Source: Tenacibaculum pacificus (lineage in GTDB: Bacteria; Bacteroidota; Bacteroidia; Flavobacteriales; Flavobacteriaceae). Taken from it: DNA of 64,000 nt. A program made the position numbers and the translations under genes. The notes beneath the pieces are model-generated. The model was not told the DNA's origin, searched no databases, and was given only the letters and a program-made list of their open reading frames with translations. Below are positions 9,461 to 18,302 of the stretch, one piece after another. Within the stretch, counting starts at the first letter, position 1. Each line of letters starts with the position of its first letter. The stretch lies in assembly GCF_027941775.1 (NCBI RefSeq), contig NZ_CP115917.1:1246001-1310000 (forward strand), read 5' to 3'.

Positions 9461-9483
9461 TTAGATAAATTTAGTTAGATACA

Positions 9484-9781
9484 TGTTGATAAATAGTAAT
9501 ATGATTATAATTATCTCGGTAATATTCTATTCAATTGTAGTTTTAATAGCTTTAAAAAAATATGTAAACATATGCCTTTTTCGGGTAACGAAGCTGCTGG
9601 AAATGTAATGACTAAAGGTTTAACTTTCTTTTATGGATTAGGAATTATTTTTTTAATTGCAGTTTTTTTGATAATTATAAATACTTTTTTCTATAAAGGA
9701 ATTAGTAATAATTGGATTAAATTTCTTTTTTTCATCCCTATAGGATTCCCTTTATTAATTCTTACGCTTATGTTTTTTTAA
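9484..9781 (+). pseudogene. Small membrane protein, probably frameshifted at an A7 tract
   Basis: From ATG 9484 a frame encodes one hydrophobic helix (MIIIISVIFYSIVVLIAL) and then stops at about 9609. A second frame from about 9560 to 9781 continues with MPFSGNEAAGN, then two or three further hydrophobic helices (TFFYGLGIIFLIAVFLIII and FLFFIPIGFPLLILTL). One more A in the tract at 9554-9560 would join them into one protein of about 99 residues. I do not recognise the family. It could also be two unrelated short reading frames; the join is inferred only from the homopolymer and the consistent membrane character. Confidence 0.4.
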
Positions 9782-9844
9782 CGTAAGACTCCCCCATTTC
9801 AACGTTGATATTAGTAGTTCAAAAGATAAGAAATTAAAAGAGAA

Positions 9845-10102
9845 TTGGTTTTTGAAATCAGAACAAAAGAAAATTTAAATAATACTGGTTTAGTATTTTC
9901 TACTATCAAAATAAATCTGTATTCATATATGTTAGCTAAAAAAATAGAAAACGGTTTCTATATATATGAACATAAAAATGTCTTTATAGAAATAACTCAT
10001 TTTATATTAGCACCGATAAATACAGGACAACCGTTTCTTATTTATCAATACCTAATGATTCCTTTTTTACTTCTTGGGAAAGAATTTATGAAATATAGAT
10101 GA
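9845..10102 (+). CDS. Hypothetical protein, doubtful
   Basis: An 85-codon frame from a TTG start. It contains a hydrophobic stretch near its C-terminus (PFLIYQYLMIPFLLLG) but no motif that I recognise. No good ribosome binding site was seen, and the preceding bases (9783-9880) are open in a different frame. It may be part of a degraded gene together with the membrane-protein fragments just upstream. Confidence 0.25.
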   Translation: MVFEIRTKENLNNTGLVFSTIKINLYSYMLAKKIENGFYIYEHKNVFIEITHFILAPINTGQPFLIYQYLMIPFLLLGKEFMKYR

Positions 10103-10955
10103 AGAAAATAAAAACTCTGTTGACTGTTGAATTAGAATTTAAACGCAAAAGTAATTTTTTTTAAATCAGTATCTTACTTGACCGGGATCAATTCTTTTTA
10201 CAAAAGTAATCAATCTTTAACTCTGTGTGACCGCCATTTTTTTGAAAATAAATTACTTAAAAATAAAAACTTAAGTAGTGTTACATTTGTCAACTAAGCG
10301 ATTTCTGAGTGTTAGTAAACTTTTATTTAATCATTCACAAATACATAAACCCTAATAAACCGGCTACAGCTAATAAATAAGATGAAATAAAGCACACTAC
10401 TCTCTTTCTTTAACTCGAACAGTTTGCAGTTTCTAGCCTTAGGGTAGGTCAGGGTTTGAAAAAACAATAAGAGTAATAAAATTTCAGACTTATTTTTTTA
10501 CACATATGTAACTTGTCGCGATTTAGATAACTCGATGCGTTGATGACAATAGTAAACAAATACAAGGTGTGTCACGTGTTAACTAACAATGTGTTTCAGG
10601 TTTACATTTGTAAAGGTTAGTAAGTCAGCGATTATGTTATTTTTGTTTTTAAACTTAAAAATACAAACTCCTCTGCTCTTTTACTTACACTTATCTTATC
10701 TTGGTTTGTTCATTTAATTTAGATAAAATAAGTACTTCCATTCATAAAGAAGGTCTATTTATTTTAGACAATTTAAAGAGTTCTTAATAATCTAGTGTTT
10801 TGAATACTCCTCTCTTATTTAAAAAAAAGAGTACATCTCTACCCTACCTTATTTTATAATGAAAATATAATTTTATAGTAGATGAATGAGATTAATAAAG
10901 TAGTAAATAAAATAAGTTCAAAAAAAGTATATTTGCTTAAAACAGTCACTCTATT
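10103..10955. other. Gene-free stretch of about 850 bases
   Basis: Neither strand holds a convincing reading frame. Short T and A runs and scattered stop codons occur throughout. No tRNA, repeat array or strong hairpin was seen. It may hold remnants of a lost gene, but nothing can be named. Confidence 0.5.
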
Positions 10956-12631
10956 TTGAACACACATTTTCAATATTTTTCTAGTCCTATAAATGAAATA
11001 CAACTTCCTAAGAAATTTACTTTCCCATTTTATTATGAACCACACCCTTTATGTAAATTAGCTACAAAAGAAATAATTAATTATTTAAAAAATCAAACTG
11101 ATTTTGAGCATAACTTCGGGTTAAATTCATCTAAAAAAGGGATTCCTATTGGTAAAATGTTTGGAGTTTTAGTTGTAAAAAACAAAGAAAATGAAATTGG
11201 ATATATTACAGCTGTTTCAGGGAAATTGGCTGAGACAAATACACATGTAAAATTTATTCCCCCTGTTTATGATATGCTTTCAGAAGATTCTTATTACTTA
11301 AAAGAAAAAAAACATTAATAGAAATAAATTACGAATTAGAATCTTTAGTTGCAAATATTGAATACAAAAAATTAGTTATTGAAAATGAATTAGAAAGTAA
11401 AAGAGCTATATCTGATATTCAAGAAAAAAAAGAAGCACTACAAATTGCTAAGAAAAATCGAAGTTTAAAAAGAGATAAAGCGATAAACAAACTATCCCCT
11501 GAAGAATTTATTGTTTTAAAAAGTAAATTAAGTAAAGAAAGTATAGAGTCTAAACATTTTTTTAATAACGTAAAGCGTTACTGGGAACATACTTTAAAAC
11601 CTACAAAAGAGAAACTTTTACTTTTTACACATAAAATAAATAGTCTAATAGATAAACGCAAAGCTAAATCCATTGAATTACAAATGTATATTGCGAAACA
11701 GTATCAGTTTTTAAATTCAAAAAAAGAAACAAAAAACTTAACTGAATTGTTCTCAGGAGTTTCTCTTCACAATTTACCGGCTGGTTCTGGAGAGTGTGCG
11801 GGGCCTAAACTACTACAGTATGCTTTTTTACATGATTTAAAACCAATTTCAATGGCAGAATTTTGGTGGGGAAAATCACCAAATAAAGAAATCAGAAAAC
11901 ATCAGCAATTCTACCCTGCTTGTCAAGGAAAATGTAAGCCTATTTTAACACATATGTTATCTGGAATTGAAATGGACACAAATCCTTTGTTAAAAAATCC
12001 TGCTATTGGTAAAGAAATTGAAATTATTTTTGAAGATAATGAGCTTATAGTAGTATATAAACCTGAAGATTTTTTGTCAGTACCAGGAATTCATATTAAA
12101 GATTCTGTATATACTCGAATAAAACAACAAATAAAAAATATTTCAGGACCTATTATTGTACACCGTTTAGATATGGCTACTTCAGGTTTATTAGTTTTAG
12201 CTAAAAATAAAGAGTCTCATAAATTTTTACAAAGTCAGTTTATTAATAGAACAATTGAAAAAAGATATACAGCTTTATTAGATGGAATTGTTACTAAAAA
12301 TAAAGGCACAATTACGCTTCCTCTTCGTGTAGATTTAGATGATAGACCCAGACAATTAGTATGTTATGAGTACGGAAAACCCACAAAAACAAACTGGGAA
12401 GTTATAGAACGAAAAGAAGGGAAAACAAAAATTTACTTCTACCCTATTTCAGGAAGAACACATCAATTAAGAGTGCATGCCTCTCATAGTTTAGGTTTAA
12501 ATACTCCTATTGTTGGAGATGATTTATATGGGAAAAAATCAAAAAGATTACATTTACATTCAGATACTTTAGTCTTTTTACATCCAATAACTAAGAAAAA
12601 AATGTATTTTAATAAAAAATCTGAATTTTAG
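10956..12631 (+). pseudogene. RluA-family rRNA pseudouridine synthase, long Bacteroidota form, frameshifted
   Basis: This enzyme family isomerises uridines in rRNA or tRNA. The N-terminal 120 residues (FTFPFYYEPHPLCKLA, GKMFGVLVVKNKENEIGYI) form the extra domain found in the roughly 550-residue Bacteroidota RluA proteins. A central coiled-coil region rich in Lys and Glu follows, then the catalytic domain with IVHRLDMATSGLLVLAKN (catalytic aspartate in HRLD) and the C-terminal SGRTHQLRVHASH. The frame breaks at an A8 tract (11305-11312); one extra A joins both parts into about 558 residues. After the tract the second frame is open continuously to 12631. The start is TTG. The exact target uridine is not deducible. 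Confidence 0.85.
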
Positions 12632-13011
12632 ACAAAAAAAAGATTAAATAGATGTGTTTTTTTTCGATAATTATAAAAATTTAATACAATGATATATTAA
12701 ATATATTAAAGTCCTAAATAACGCATATTTTTAATAAACTAATAATTATACACTTTTTATTGTTTTAATCTTAAATAATTTATTACAATAATAAATATTT
12801 ATTAAAATTTAATTATCAATAACATTCTGTAATACTGTGTTTTAAAAAATATGCAAAATGAAATTTAAAGAATAAGCTTACTATACTTTAAATAAAGTAA
12901 AAATGAACTGGAGTATTAAAAACTCTTATTTATTGATTTAAAAGTATTTTTTGAATATGCTAATTTTTTTTAATATTTATTTTACCACTAATATTAACCG
13001 TTAAAAATCAA
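12632..13011. other. AT-rich intergenic region, nothing identified
   Basis: About 380 bases between two convergent genes. The sequence is extremely AT-rich, with many short direct A and T runs. I see no reading frame, RNA gene or strong hairpin until the bidirectional terminator at its right end. Confidence 0.6.
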
Positions 13012-13043
13012 AAAAAACCTCTCAAATATTTGAGAGGTTTTTT
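13012..13043. terminator. Bidirectional intrinsic terminator
   Basis: A perfect 16-bp palindrome (13012-13027 with 13028-13043) with CCTCTCAAAT in the stem, flanked by A and T runs on both sides. It lies just downstream of lon on the minus strand. Confidence 0.85.
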
Positions 13044-13056
13044 AAAAAAGAAGTAT

Positions 13057-15513
13057 TTATTCTAATTTCTTAGCATTTTTTACTTTTTGCTTTGTAAGTG
13101 CAATATCAATTACTTCATGCATTTCAGTTACATAATGAAAAGTTAAACCTTTTAAATAACTTTTCTTAATTTCTTCAATATCCTTTTTATTATCAGCACA
13201 TAAAATAAGTTCTTTAATATTAGCACGTTTAGCTGCTAATATTTTTTCTTTAATTCCACCTACTGGTAATACTTTTCCTCGAAGCGTAATTTCACCAGTC
13301 ATTGCTAATCTATTTTTAACTTTACGTTGTGTAAATACAGAAACCAATGAAGTTAACATAGTAATACCAGCACTTGGTCCGTCTTTAGGAGTTGCTCCTT
13401 CTGGTACATGAATATGTACATCATTTTTTTCTAAAACTTCAGGATTAATACCAAATTCTTCTGCATTTGCCTTAATGTATTTCATTGCTATTGTAGAAGA
13501 TTCTTTCATTACTTTACCTAAATTACCAGTAATAGAAAGTGCACCTTTTCCTTTTGAAATAATAGATTCGATAAATAAAATATCTCCACCAACACTTGTC
13601 CAAGCTAAACCTGTTACAACACCAGCAACATCATTATTTTCATATTTATCACGTTCTAAACGAGGTGAACCTAAAATATTTTCAATATCTTCATTGGTTA
13701 CATCAATATTATACTCCTCTTCCATCGCTATTGATTTCGCTGCAAAACGAACAACCTTAGCAATTTTTTTATCTAAACCACGTACACCTGATTCACGTGT
13801 ATATCCTGCTACAATTTTTTCTATTTGTTTTTTACTAACAGTTAAATGCTTCGTAGATAATCCGTGTTCTTTTAATTGCTTTGGTAATAAATATTTTTTA
13901 GCTATTTCAATTTTTTCTTCAATAGTATATCCTGTAACATTAATAAGCTCCATACGATCACGTAATGCCCAAGGAATTTGACCTAAATTATTTGCGGTCG
14001 CAATAAATAAAACTTTAGAAAGATCATAAGGAACTTCTAAATAATTATCATAAAACTCTGTATTTTGCTCAGGGTCTAAAACCTCTAACATTGCTGAAGA
14101 AGGATCTCCTTGATTGCTCTGACTTAACTTGTCAATTTCATCTAAAACAAAAACAGGGTTTGAAGTTCCCGATTTTTTAATATTCTGAATTAAACGACCA
14201 GGCATAGCACCAATATAAGTTTTACGATGTCCGCGAATTTCAGCTTCATCACGTAAACCACCTAATGACATACGAACATATTTGCGTCCTAATGCTTCAG
14301 CAACTGATTTCCCTAACGAAGTTTTACCAACACCTGGAGGTCCGTATAAACAAATAATTGGCGATTTCATATCTCCACGTAATTTTAAAACGGCTAAATG
14401 TTCTATAATACGTTCTTTTACTTTTTCTAAACCAAAATGATCTCTATCTAATATTTTTTGAGCTCTCTTTAAATTAAATTTATCTTTAGAATAAATATTC
14501 CAAGGTAATTCTAACATTAACTCTAAATAATTACGTTGTACACCATATTCTGCCATTTGAGGGTTCATTCGTTTTAAACGATTTAATTCCTTTTCAAATG
14601 TTTCACTAACTTTTTTATTCCATTTTTTTGTTTTAGATTTTATCCTCATTTCATCTAATTCCTGATCATGAGAAACACCACCTAATTCATCTTGAATGGT
14701 TTTTAATTGCTGATGTAAATAATATTCACGTTGTTGTTTATCTAAATCAGAACGAGTTTTAGATTGAATATCATTACGTAATTGTAATTTCTGAAGTTCA
14801 TTATCTAAGTTACCTAATGTTAAAAGAGCACGTTCTCTTAAATTATCTTCTTCAAGTAATACTTGTTTTTTGGCGACACTTAATTCCATATTAGATGAAA
14901 TAAAATTTACCAAAAATGAATTCGATTGAATATTTTTAATAGCAATTGAAGCTTCAGAAGGTAACATTGGATTTTCTTTAATAACCTCTAAAGCTAGTTC
15001 TTTTATAGATTCTATAATTGCTTCAAATTCTTTTTCATCTTCAATTTCCTTATATTCAATAACTTCATTAACTGTTGCTTTTAAATAAGGGTTTTCTTGT
15101 GTAATTTCATCAATTACAAAACGTTTTTGTCCTTGAATAATAACAGTTACGTTACCATCAGGCATTTTAAGAACACGTAAAATTTTTGCGACAACACCTG
15201 TTTTATGAATATCATTTAAACTAGGATTTTCAATAGCAACATCTTTTTGTGCAACAACACCAATGATTTTATCACCTTTATTTGCATCTTTTATTAACTG
15301 AATAGATTTATCTCTACCAGCGGTAATAGGAATTACAACACCAGGAAATAACACAGTATTTCTTAGTGGTAAAATTGGTAATTCAGCAGGAATTTTTTCT
15401 TTATTAATTAATTCTTCATCTTCAGGAGTTAATAATGGGATTAATTCTGAATCCTCATTAAAAGCATCTTGAAGCGACAAATTGTCTAAATGTATTATTT
15501 TTGATTTGCTCAT
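13057..15513 (-). CDS. lon: ATP-dependent endopeptidase La (Lon)
   Basis: Lon is a cytoplasmic AAA+ serine protease that degrades misfolded and regulatory proteins. I chose the start [14 protein letters not shown]; an ATG six codons upstream (15531) is possible. The order is an N-terminal substrate-binding domain ([18 protein letters not shown]), a coiled coil, Walker [10 protein letters not shown] near residue 390, Walker [11 protein letters not shown], and a C-terminal protease domain with catalytic serine in [11 protein letters not shown] (about 713) and lysine in [12 protein letters not shown] (about 755). The total of 818 residues is normal. It is transcribed alone, with a bidirectional terminator downstream. 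Its divergent upstream region (15532-15936) holds no other gene. Confidence 0.97.
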   Translation of the reverse strand: MSKSKIIHLDNLSLQDAFNEDSELIPLLTPEDEELINKEKIPAELPILPLRNTVLFPGVVIPITAGRDKSIQLIKDANKGDKIIGVVAQKDVAIENPSLNDIHKTGVVAKILRVLKMPDGNVTVIIQGQKRFVIDEITQENPYLKATVNEVIEYKEIEDEKEFEAIIESIKELALEVIKENPMLPSEASIAIKNIQSNSFLVNFISSNMELSVAKKQVLLEEDNLRERALLTLGNLDNELQKLQLRNDIQSKTRSDLDKQQREYYLHQQLKTIQDELGGVSHDQELDEMRIKSKTKKWNKKVSETFEKELNRLKRMNPQMAEYGVQRNYLELMLELPWNIYSKDKFNLKRAQKILDRDHFGLEKVKERIIEHLAVLKLRGDMKSPIICLYGPPGVGKTSLGKSVAEALGRKYVRMSLGGLRDEAEIRGHRKTYIGAMPGRLIQNIKKSGTSNPVFVLDEIDKLSQSNQGDPSSAMLEVLDPEQNTEFYDNYLEVPYDLSKVLFIATANNLGQIPWALRDRMELINVTGYTIEEKIEIAKKYLLPKQLKEHGLSTKHLTVSKKQIEKIVAGYTRESGVRGLDKKIAKVVRFAAKSIAMEEEYNIDVTNEDIENILGSPRLERDKYENNDVAGVVTGLAWTSVGGDILFIESIISKGKGALSITGNLGKVMKESSTIAMKYIKANAEEFGINPEVLEKNDVHIHVPEGATPKDGPSAGITMLTSLVSVFTQRKVKNRLAMTGEITLRGKVLPVGGIKEKILAAKRANIKELILCADNKKDIEEIKKSYLKGLTFHYVTEMHEVIDIALTKQKVKNAKKLE

Positions 15514-15531
15514 ATTTTTTATAGGTGTCAT

Positions 15532-15936
15532 AGTGACATTTTTATACTATTTAAAATACTATAAAATGCACTTTTAAACTTTTAATTAACTAGTAAACAG
15601 TATTTTAGTAATATTTTTAATTAAAGTACTATTTTGATGTTTATATAAAACAATTGTTATGCCAAGTAAATATTTTTTTTACATAACAGAATTATACTAA
15701 TATAAAAATACGGATAGTTTTATTAAAAATATTATTAGCTACTGTTTTTTTTAATATTGATAAAAATGTAGCTTAATAGTGGGATAGGCTCTTTTATAAG
15801 TAATACTATTATTATGTATATGTAGCTGAAAATAAGCTTTTTAATACTAATAAATATAATTAAAAGAAATTTTGTATTTTTACGTAAAATAATAAAATGC
15901 TATTTATTATTAAAGTTCAGATAAAATATTGAAAAT
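15532..15936. other. Divergent intergenic region between lon and the HNH gene
   Basis: About 400 AT-rich bases carrying the promoters of two divergent genes. TATTTTTA near 15875, upstream of the HNH gene, resembles a weakened -7 box. No inverted repeat typical of a heat-shock operator was seen. Confidence 0.4.
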
Positions 15937-16494
15937 ATGATACGAAACTACAGAAATGAAATGTGGAAAGAAATAATATTTGATAATAAAATCTCTGAAA
16001 AAGAAAATTTTAAAATATCCAATTACGGTCGAATTATTAATTGTAAAACCGAAGAAGAATTATTAGTAAAAGTATCTTTTATTAATGGTTACCAAAACCT
16101 ACCTTTAAAACAACGTGTAAATGGAAAAACAACTAGTAGGTATGTTCATAAACTAGTTGCTGAAACTTTTTTACCTCGTAAAGAAGGTGATCAATATGTC
16201 ATTCATTTAAATTATGATAAAAAAGACAACAGACTTGAAAATCTTAAATGGGCTACAAAAAGAGAAAAAGAAGTACATCAATTTACAAACCCTGAGTATG
16301 TAAATAAGGTTCATAAACACAGACCTAATACTGCAAAACTTACAGAAACTAAAGTAATGCTAATCAAAAGAAAATTAAACGACCCTAATAGAAGGACTCG
16401 TTTAAAAATGATTGCAAAACAATTTGGTGTTTCAGAAATGCAACTTCACAGAATTAAAACCGGTGAAAACTGGGGATATGTTAAAGAAGGTTAA
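15937..16494 (+). CDS. NUMOD4/HNH-type DNA-binding protein
   Basis: The protein has 185 residues. Its N-terminus (EMWKEIIFDNKISEKENFKISNYGR) is the NUMOD4 motif found in homing endonucleases. Residues of about 60-110 resemble the HNH_3 fold: VHKLVAETFLP, then VIHLNYDKKDNRLENLKWAT. The usual V-N-H is V-I-H here, so a catalytic-site asparagine is changed, while the histidine and the DKKDNRLENL helix remain. A C-terminal helix-turn-helix follows (MIAKQFGVSEMQLHRIK). No intron or intein surrounds it. Free-standing genes of this kind are frequent in Flavobacteriaceae; whether they cut DNA is unknown. Confidence 0.75.
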   Translation: MIRNYRNEMWKEIIFDNKISEKENFKISNYGRIINCKTEEELLVKVSFINGYQNLPLKQRVNGKTTSRYVHKLVAETFLPRKEGDQYVIHLNYDKKDNRLENLKWATKREKEVHQFTNPEYVNKVHKHRPNTAKLTETKVMLIKRKLNDPNRRTRLKMIAKQFGVSEMQLHRIKTGENWGYVKEG

Positions 16495-16496
16495 TT

Positions 16497-17111
16497 TTAC
16501 AACAAAATTAATATTGCGATTCCTGTAAAAACAATTATTTGCGCCCATTTTAGGTAAACACCTATTTGGGCGTTTTTTTTTATATTTTTTGAAATTGAAC
16601 CTGCTAAAATTGCAATAGCTGAAAACATAATAAATGAAATTACTATGAATAATCCACCTAATGTATAAAATTGAATAACAGTTGATAATGTTTCTGAAAA
16701 TAAAAACTGCGGAAAAAAAGCTAAAAAGAAAATAGTTACTTTCGGATTTAATACATTCATCCAAAAGCCTTTTTTAAATAATTGAAATGTAGATTTTTTA
16801 ACAATATTATTTGTTGAAAAAGTAATTTTAGCATCACTCTTATATACTTGATAAGCTAAGTATAATAAGTAACTAGCACCTAATAATTTGATACTAAAAA
16901 ATAAATTTGGTTGTTGCTTTATCAATTCTGAAATTCCAAAAGCCACTAAAGTTGTGTGAATAATACAACCTGTCATTAAACCAGCTACAGTTACTAAACC
17001 ATATTTTTTACCATTTACAATACTTTGTGTTAATACAAAAATATTATCAGGTCCTGGTGAAATAGCCAAAGTTACTGTTGCCACTGAAAAAGAAAGTAAT
17101 ATTTCTAACAT
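16497..17111 (-). CDS. LysE/RhtB-family amino-acid exporter
   Basis: A 204-residue inner-membrane protein with five to six hydrophobic helices. The family signature SPGPDNIFVLTQSI lies near residue 18 and GLMTGCIIHTTLVAFG near 44. LysE/RhtB proteins export amino acids or their analogues by proton exchange; the substrate is not deducible. Its 3' end almost meets the convergent HNH gene (two bases between stops). A hairpin at 17138-17174 separates it from pyrD upstream, so it is probably transcribed alone. Confidence 0.88.
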   Translation of the reverse strand: MLEILLSFSVATVTLAISPGPDNIFVLTQSIVNGKKYGLVTVAGLMTGCIIHTTLVAFGISELIKQQPNLFFSIKLLGASYLLYLAYQVYKSDAKITFSTNNIVKKSTFQLFKKGFWMNVLNPKVTIFFLAFFPQFLFSETLSTVIQFYTLGGLFIVISFIMFSAIAILAGSISKNIKKNAQIGVYLKWAQIIVFTGIAILILL

Positions 17112-17137
17112 TTTTTAGTCTTTGTTTTTATGCAAAA

Positions 17138-17174
17138 AAAAATGAAGCAACTATCATATAGATTACTTCATTTT
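17138..17174 (-). terminator. Intrinsic terminator after pyrD
   Basis: On the minus strand, AAAATGAAG pairs with CTTCATTTT around an inner CTAT/ATAG stem, followed by a T run. It lies between the pyrD stop codon and the LysE start. Confidence 0.65.
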
Positions 17175-17199
17175 TATTTAATTTTTATTTAAAAATTAT

Positions 17200-18231
17200 T
17201 TATCTAGATAAAATAGCTTTGTTTATTTTTTTAACTAAACTAGGTCCTTCATAAATAAAACCTGTATAAATTTGAACTAAATCAGCACCTGCATCAATTT
17301 TTGCTAAGGCATCTTTTTCAGAATGAATACCTCCAACTCCAATTATAGGAAATGCTTTGTTTGAATTATCAGCTAAGTATTTAATCACTTTTGTACTTTT
17401 ATCTTTAACTGGCTGACCACTTACTCCACCATTACCTATTTCACTTAATCTTTCTTTCGATACTTTTAAGTTATCTCTATCTACAGAAGTGTTCGATGCA
17501 ATAACACCATCAATTTTAGTTGCTGCAACTAATTCAATAATTTCATCTAATTGTTGATTATTTAAATCTGGTGCAATTTTTAATAAAATTGGTTTTTGTT
17601 TTGCCTGCTTATTATTTAATTCTTGTACTTCAGTAATTAATTCTTTTAAATATGAAACATCATCTAATTTTGCATGACTACCAACATTCGGGCAACTTAC
17701 ATTTAAAACAAAATAATCTACATAAGGATGTAATCCTTTAAAACAAGTTAAATAATCAGCTGTATAATTTTCGGGAGTTGTATCAGTATTTTTCCCAATA
17801 TTTCCACCGATAATTATTTTTCCTTTATTCTTTTTTAATTGTTGAATTGCAAGTTCTAATCCTTCATTATTAAAACCCATTCGGTTGATAATTCCTTGAT
17901 CACCTTTTAAACGAAATAATCTTTTCTTCGGATTTCCCGCCTGACCTTTTGGAGTTACAGTTCCTATTTCAACAAAACCGAAACCAAAATTTGCTAACTC
18001 ATTATATAGTACTGCATTTTTATCGAAACCAGCAGCTAAACCAACAGGATTTTTAAATGTTAATCCGAATAAATTACGTTCTAATTTTTTATCGTTAACC
18101 TGATACATGCTTCTAAATATTGAAGAAACAAATGGTATTTTAGACAGTATTTTTACTAATGAAAAAGTAAAATAATGAACTTTTTCTGGATCAAAAAGAA
18201 AGAAAATTGGACGAATTAATAATTTATACAT
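17200..18231 (-). CDS. pyrD: Dihydroorotate dehydrogenase, quinone-dependent (class 2 architecture)
   Basis: PyrD oxidises dihydroorotate to orotate with FMN and passes electrons to quinone. The 343-residue protein has the N-terminal membrane-associating helices of class 2 ([20 protein letters not shown]), FMN-binding [26 protein letters not shown], and the C-terminal [17 protein letters not shown] phosphate site. In the active-site loop NVSCPNVGS, the position of the class 2 catalytic serine (NxSSPN) is cysteine (about residue 180), which is the class 1 base. It lies 71 bases downstream of pheT, with a terminator between them. Confidence 0.93.
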   Translation of the reverse strand: MYKLLIRPIFFLFDPEKVHYFTFSLVKILSKIPFVSSIFRSMYQVNDKKLERNLFGLTFKNPVGLAAGFDKNAVLYNELANFGFGFVEIGTVTPKGQAGNPKKRLFRLKGDQGIINRMGFNNEGLELAIQQLKKNKGKIIIGGNIGKNTDTTPENYTADYLTCFKGLHPYVDYFVLNVSCPNVGSHAKLDDVSYLKELITEVQELNNKQAKQKPILLKIAPDLNNQQLDEIIELVAATKIDGVIASNTSVDRDNLKVSKERLSEIGNGGVSGQPVKDKSTKVIKYLADNSNKAFPIIGVGGIHSEKDALAKIDAGADLVQIYTGFIYEGPSLVKKINKAILSR

Positions 18232-18277
18232 ATTTTTTTATTGAATTGACTGCTACTAATTTATTTTTAAATATAAA

Positions 18278-18299
18278 AAAAGCTCCAAACGGAGCTTTT
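18278..18299 (-). terminator. Intrinsic terminator after pheT
   Basis: AAAAGCTCC (18278-18286) and GGAGCTTTT (18291-18299) form a 9-bp stem with a 4-base loop. On the minus strand it is followed by a T run, directly after the pheT stop. Confidence 0.85.
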
Positions 18300-18302
18300 A
18301 AA

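Noticed and set aside
10854..11045. 63-codon minus-strand frame
   Set aside because: It overlaps the start of the RluA-type gene in antisense and has an arginine/lysine/isoleucine composition typical of AT-rich noncoding sequence.
13475..13981. 168-codon plus-strand frame
   Set aside because: It lies antisense within lon and has no motif or start signal; lon is unambiguous on the other strand.
15937..16494. Homing endonuclease in an intron or intein
   Set aside because: The neighbouring genes lon and LysE are complete and uninterrupted.
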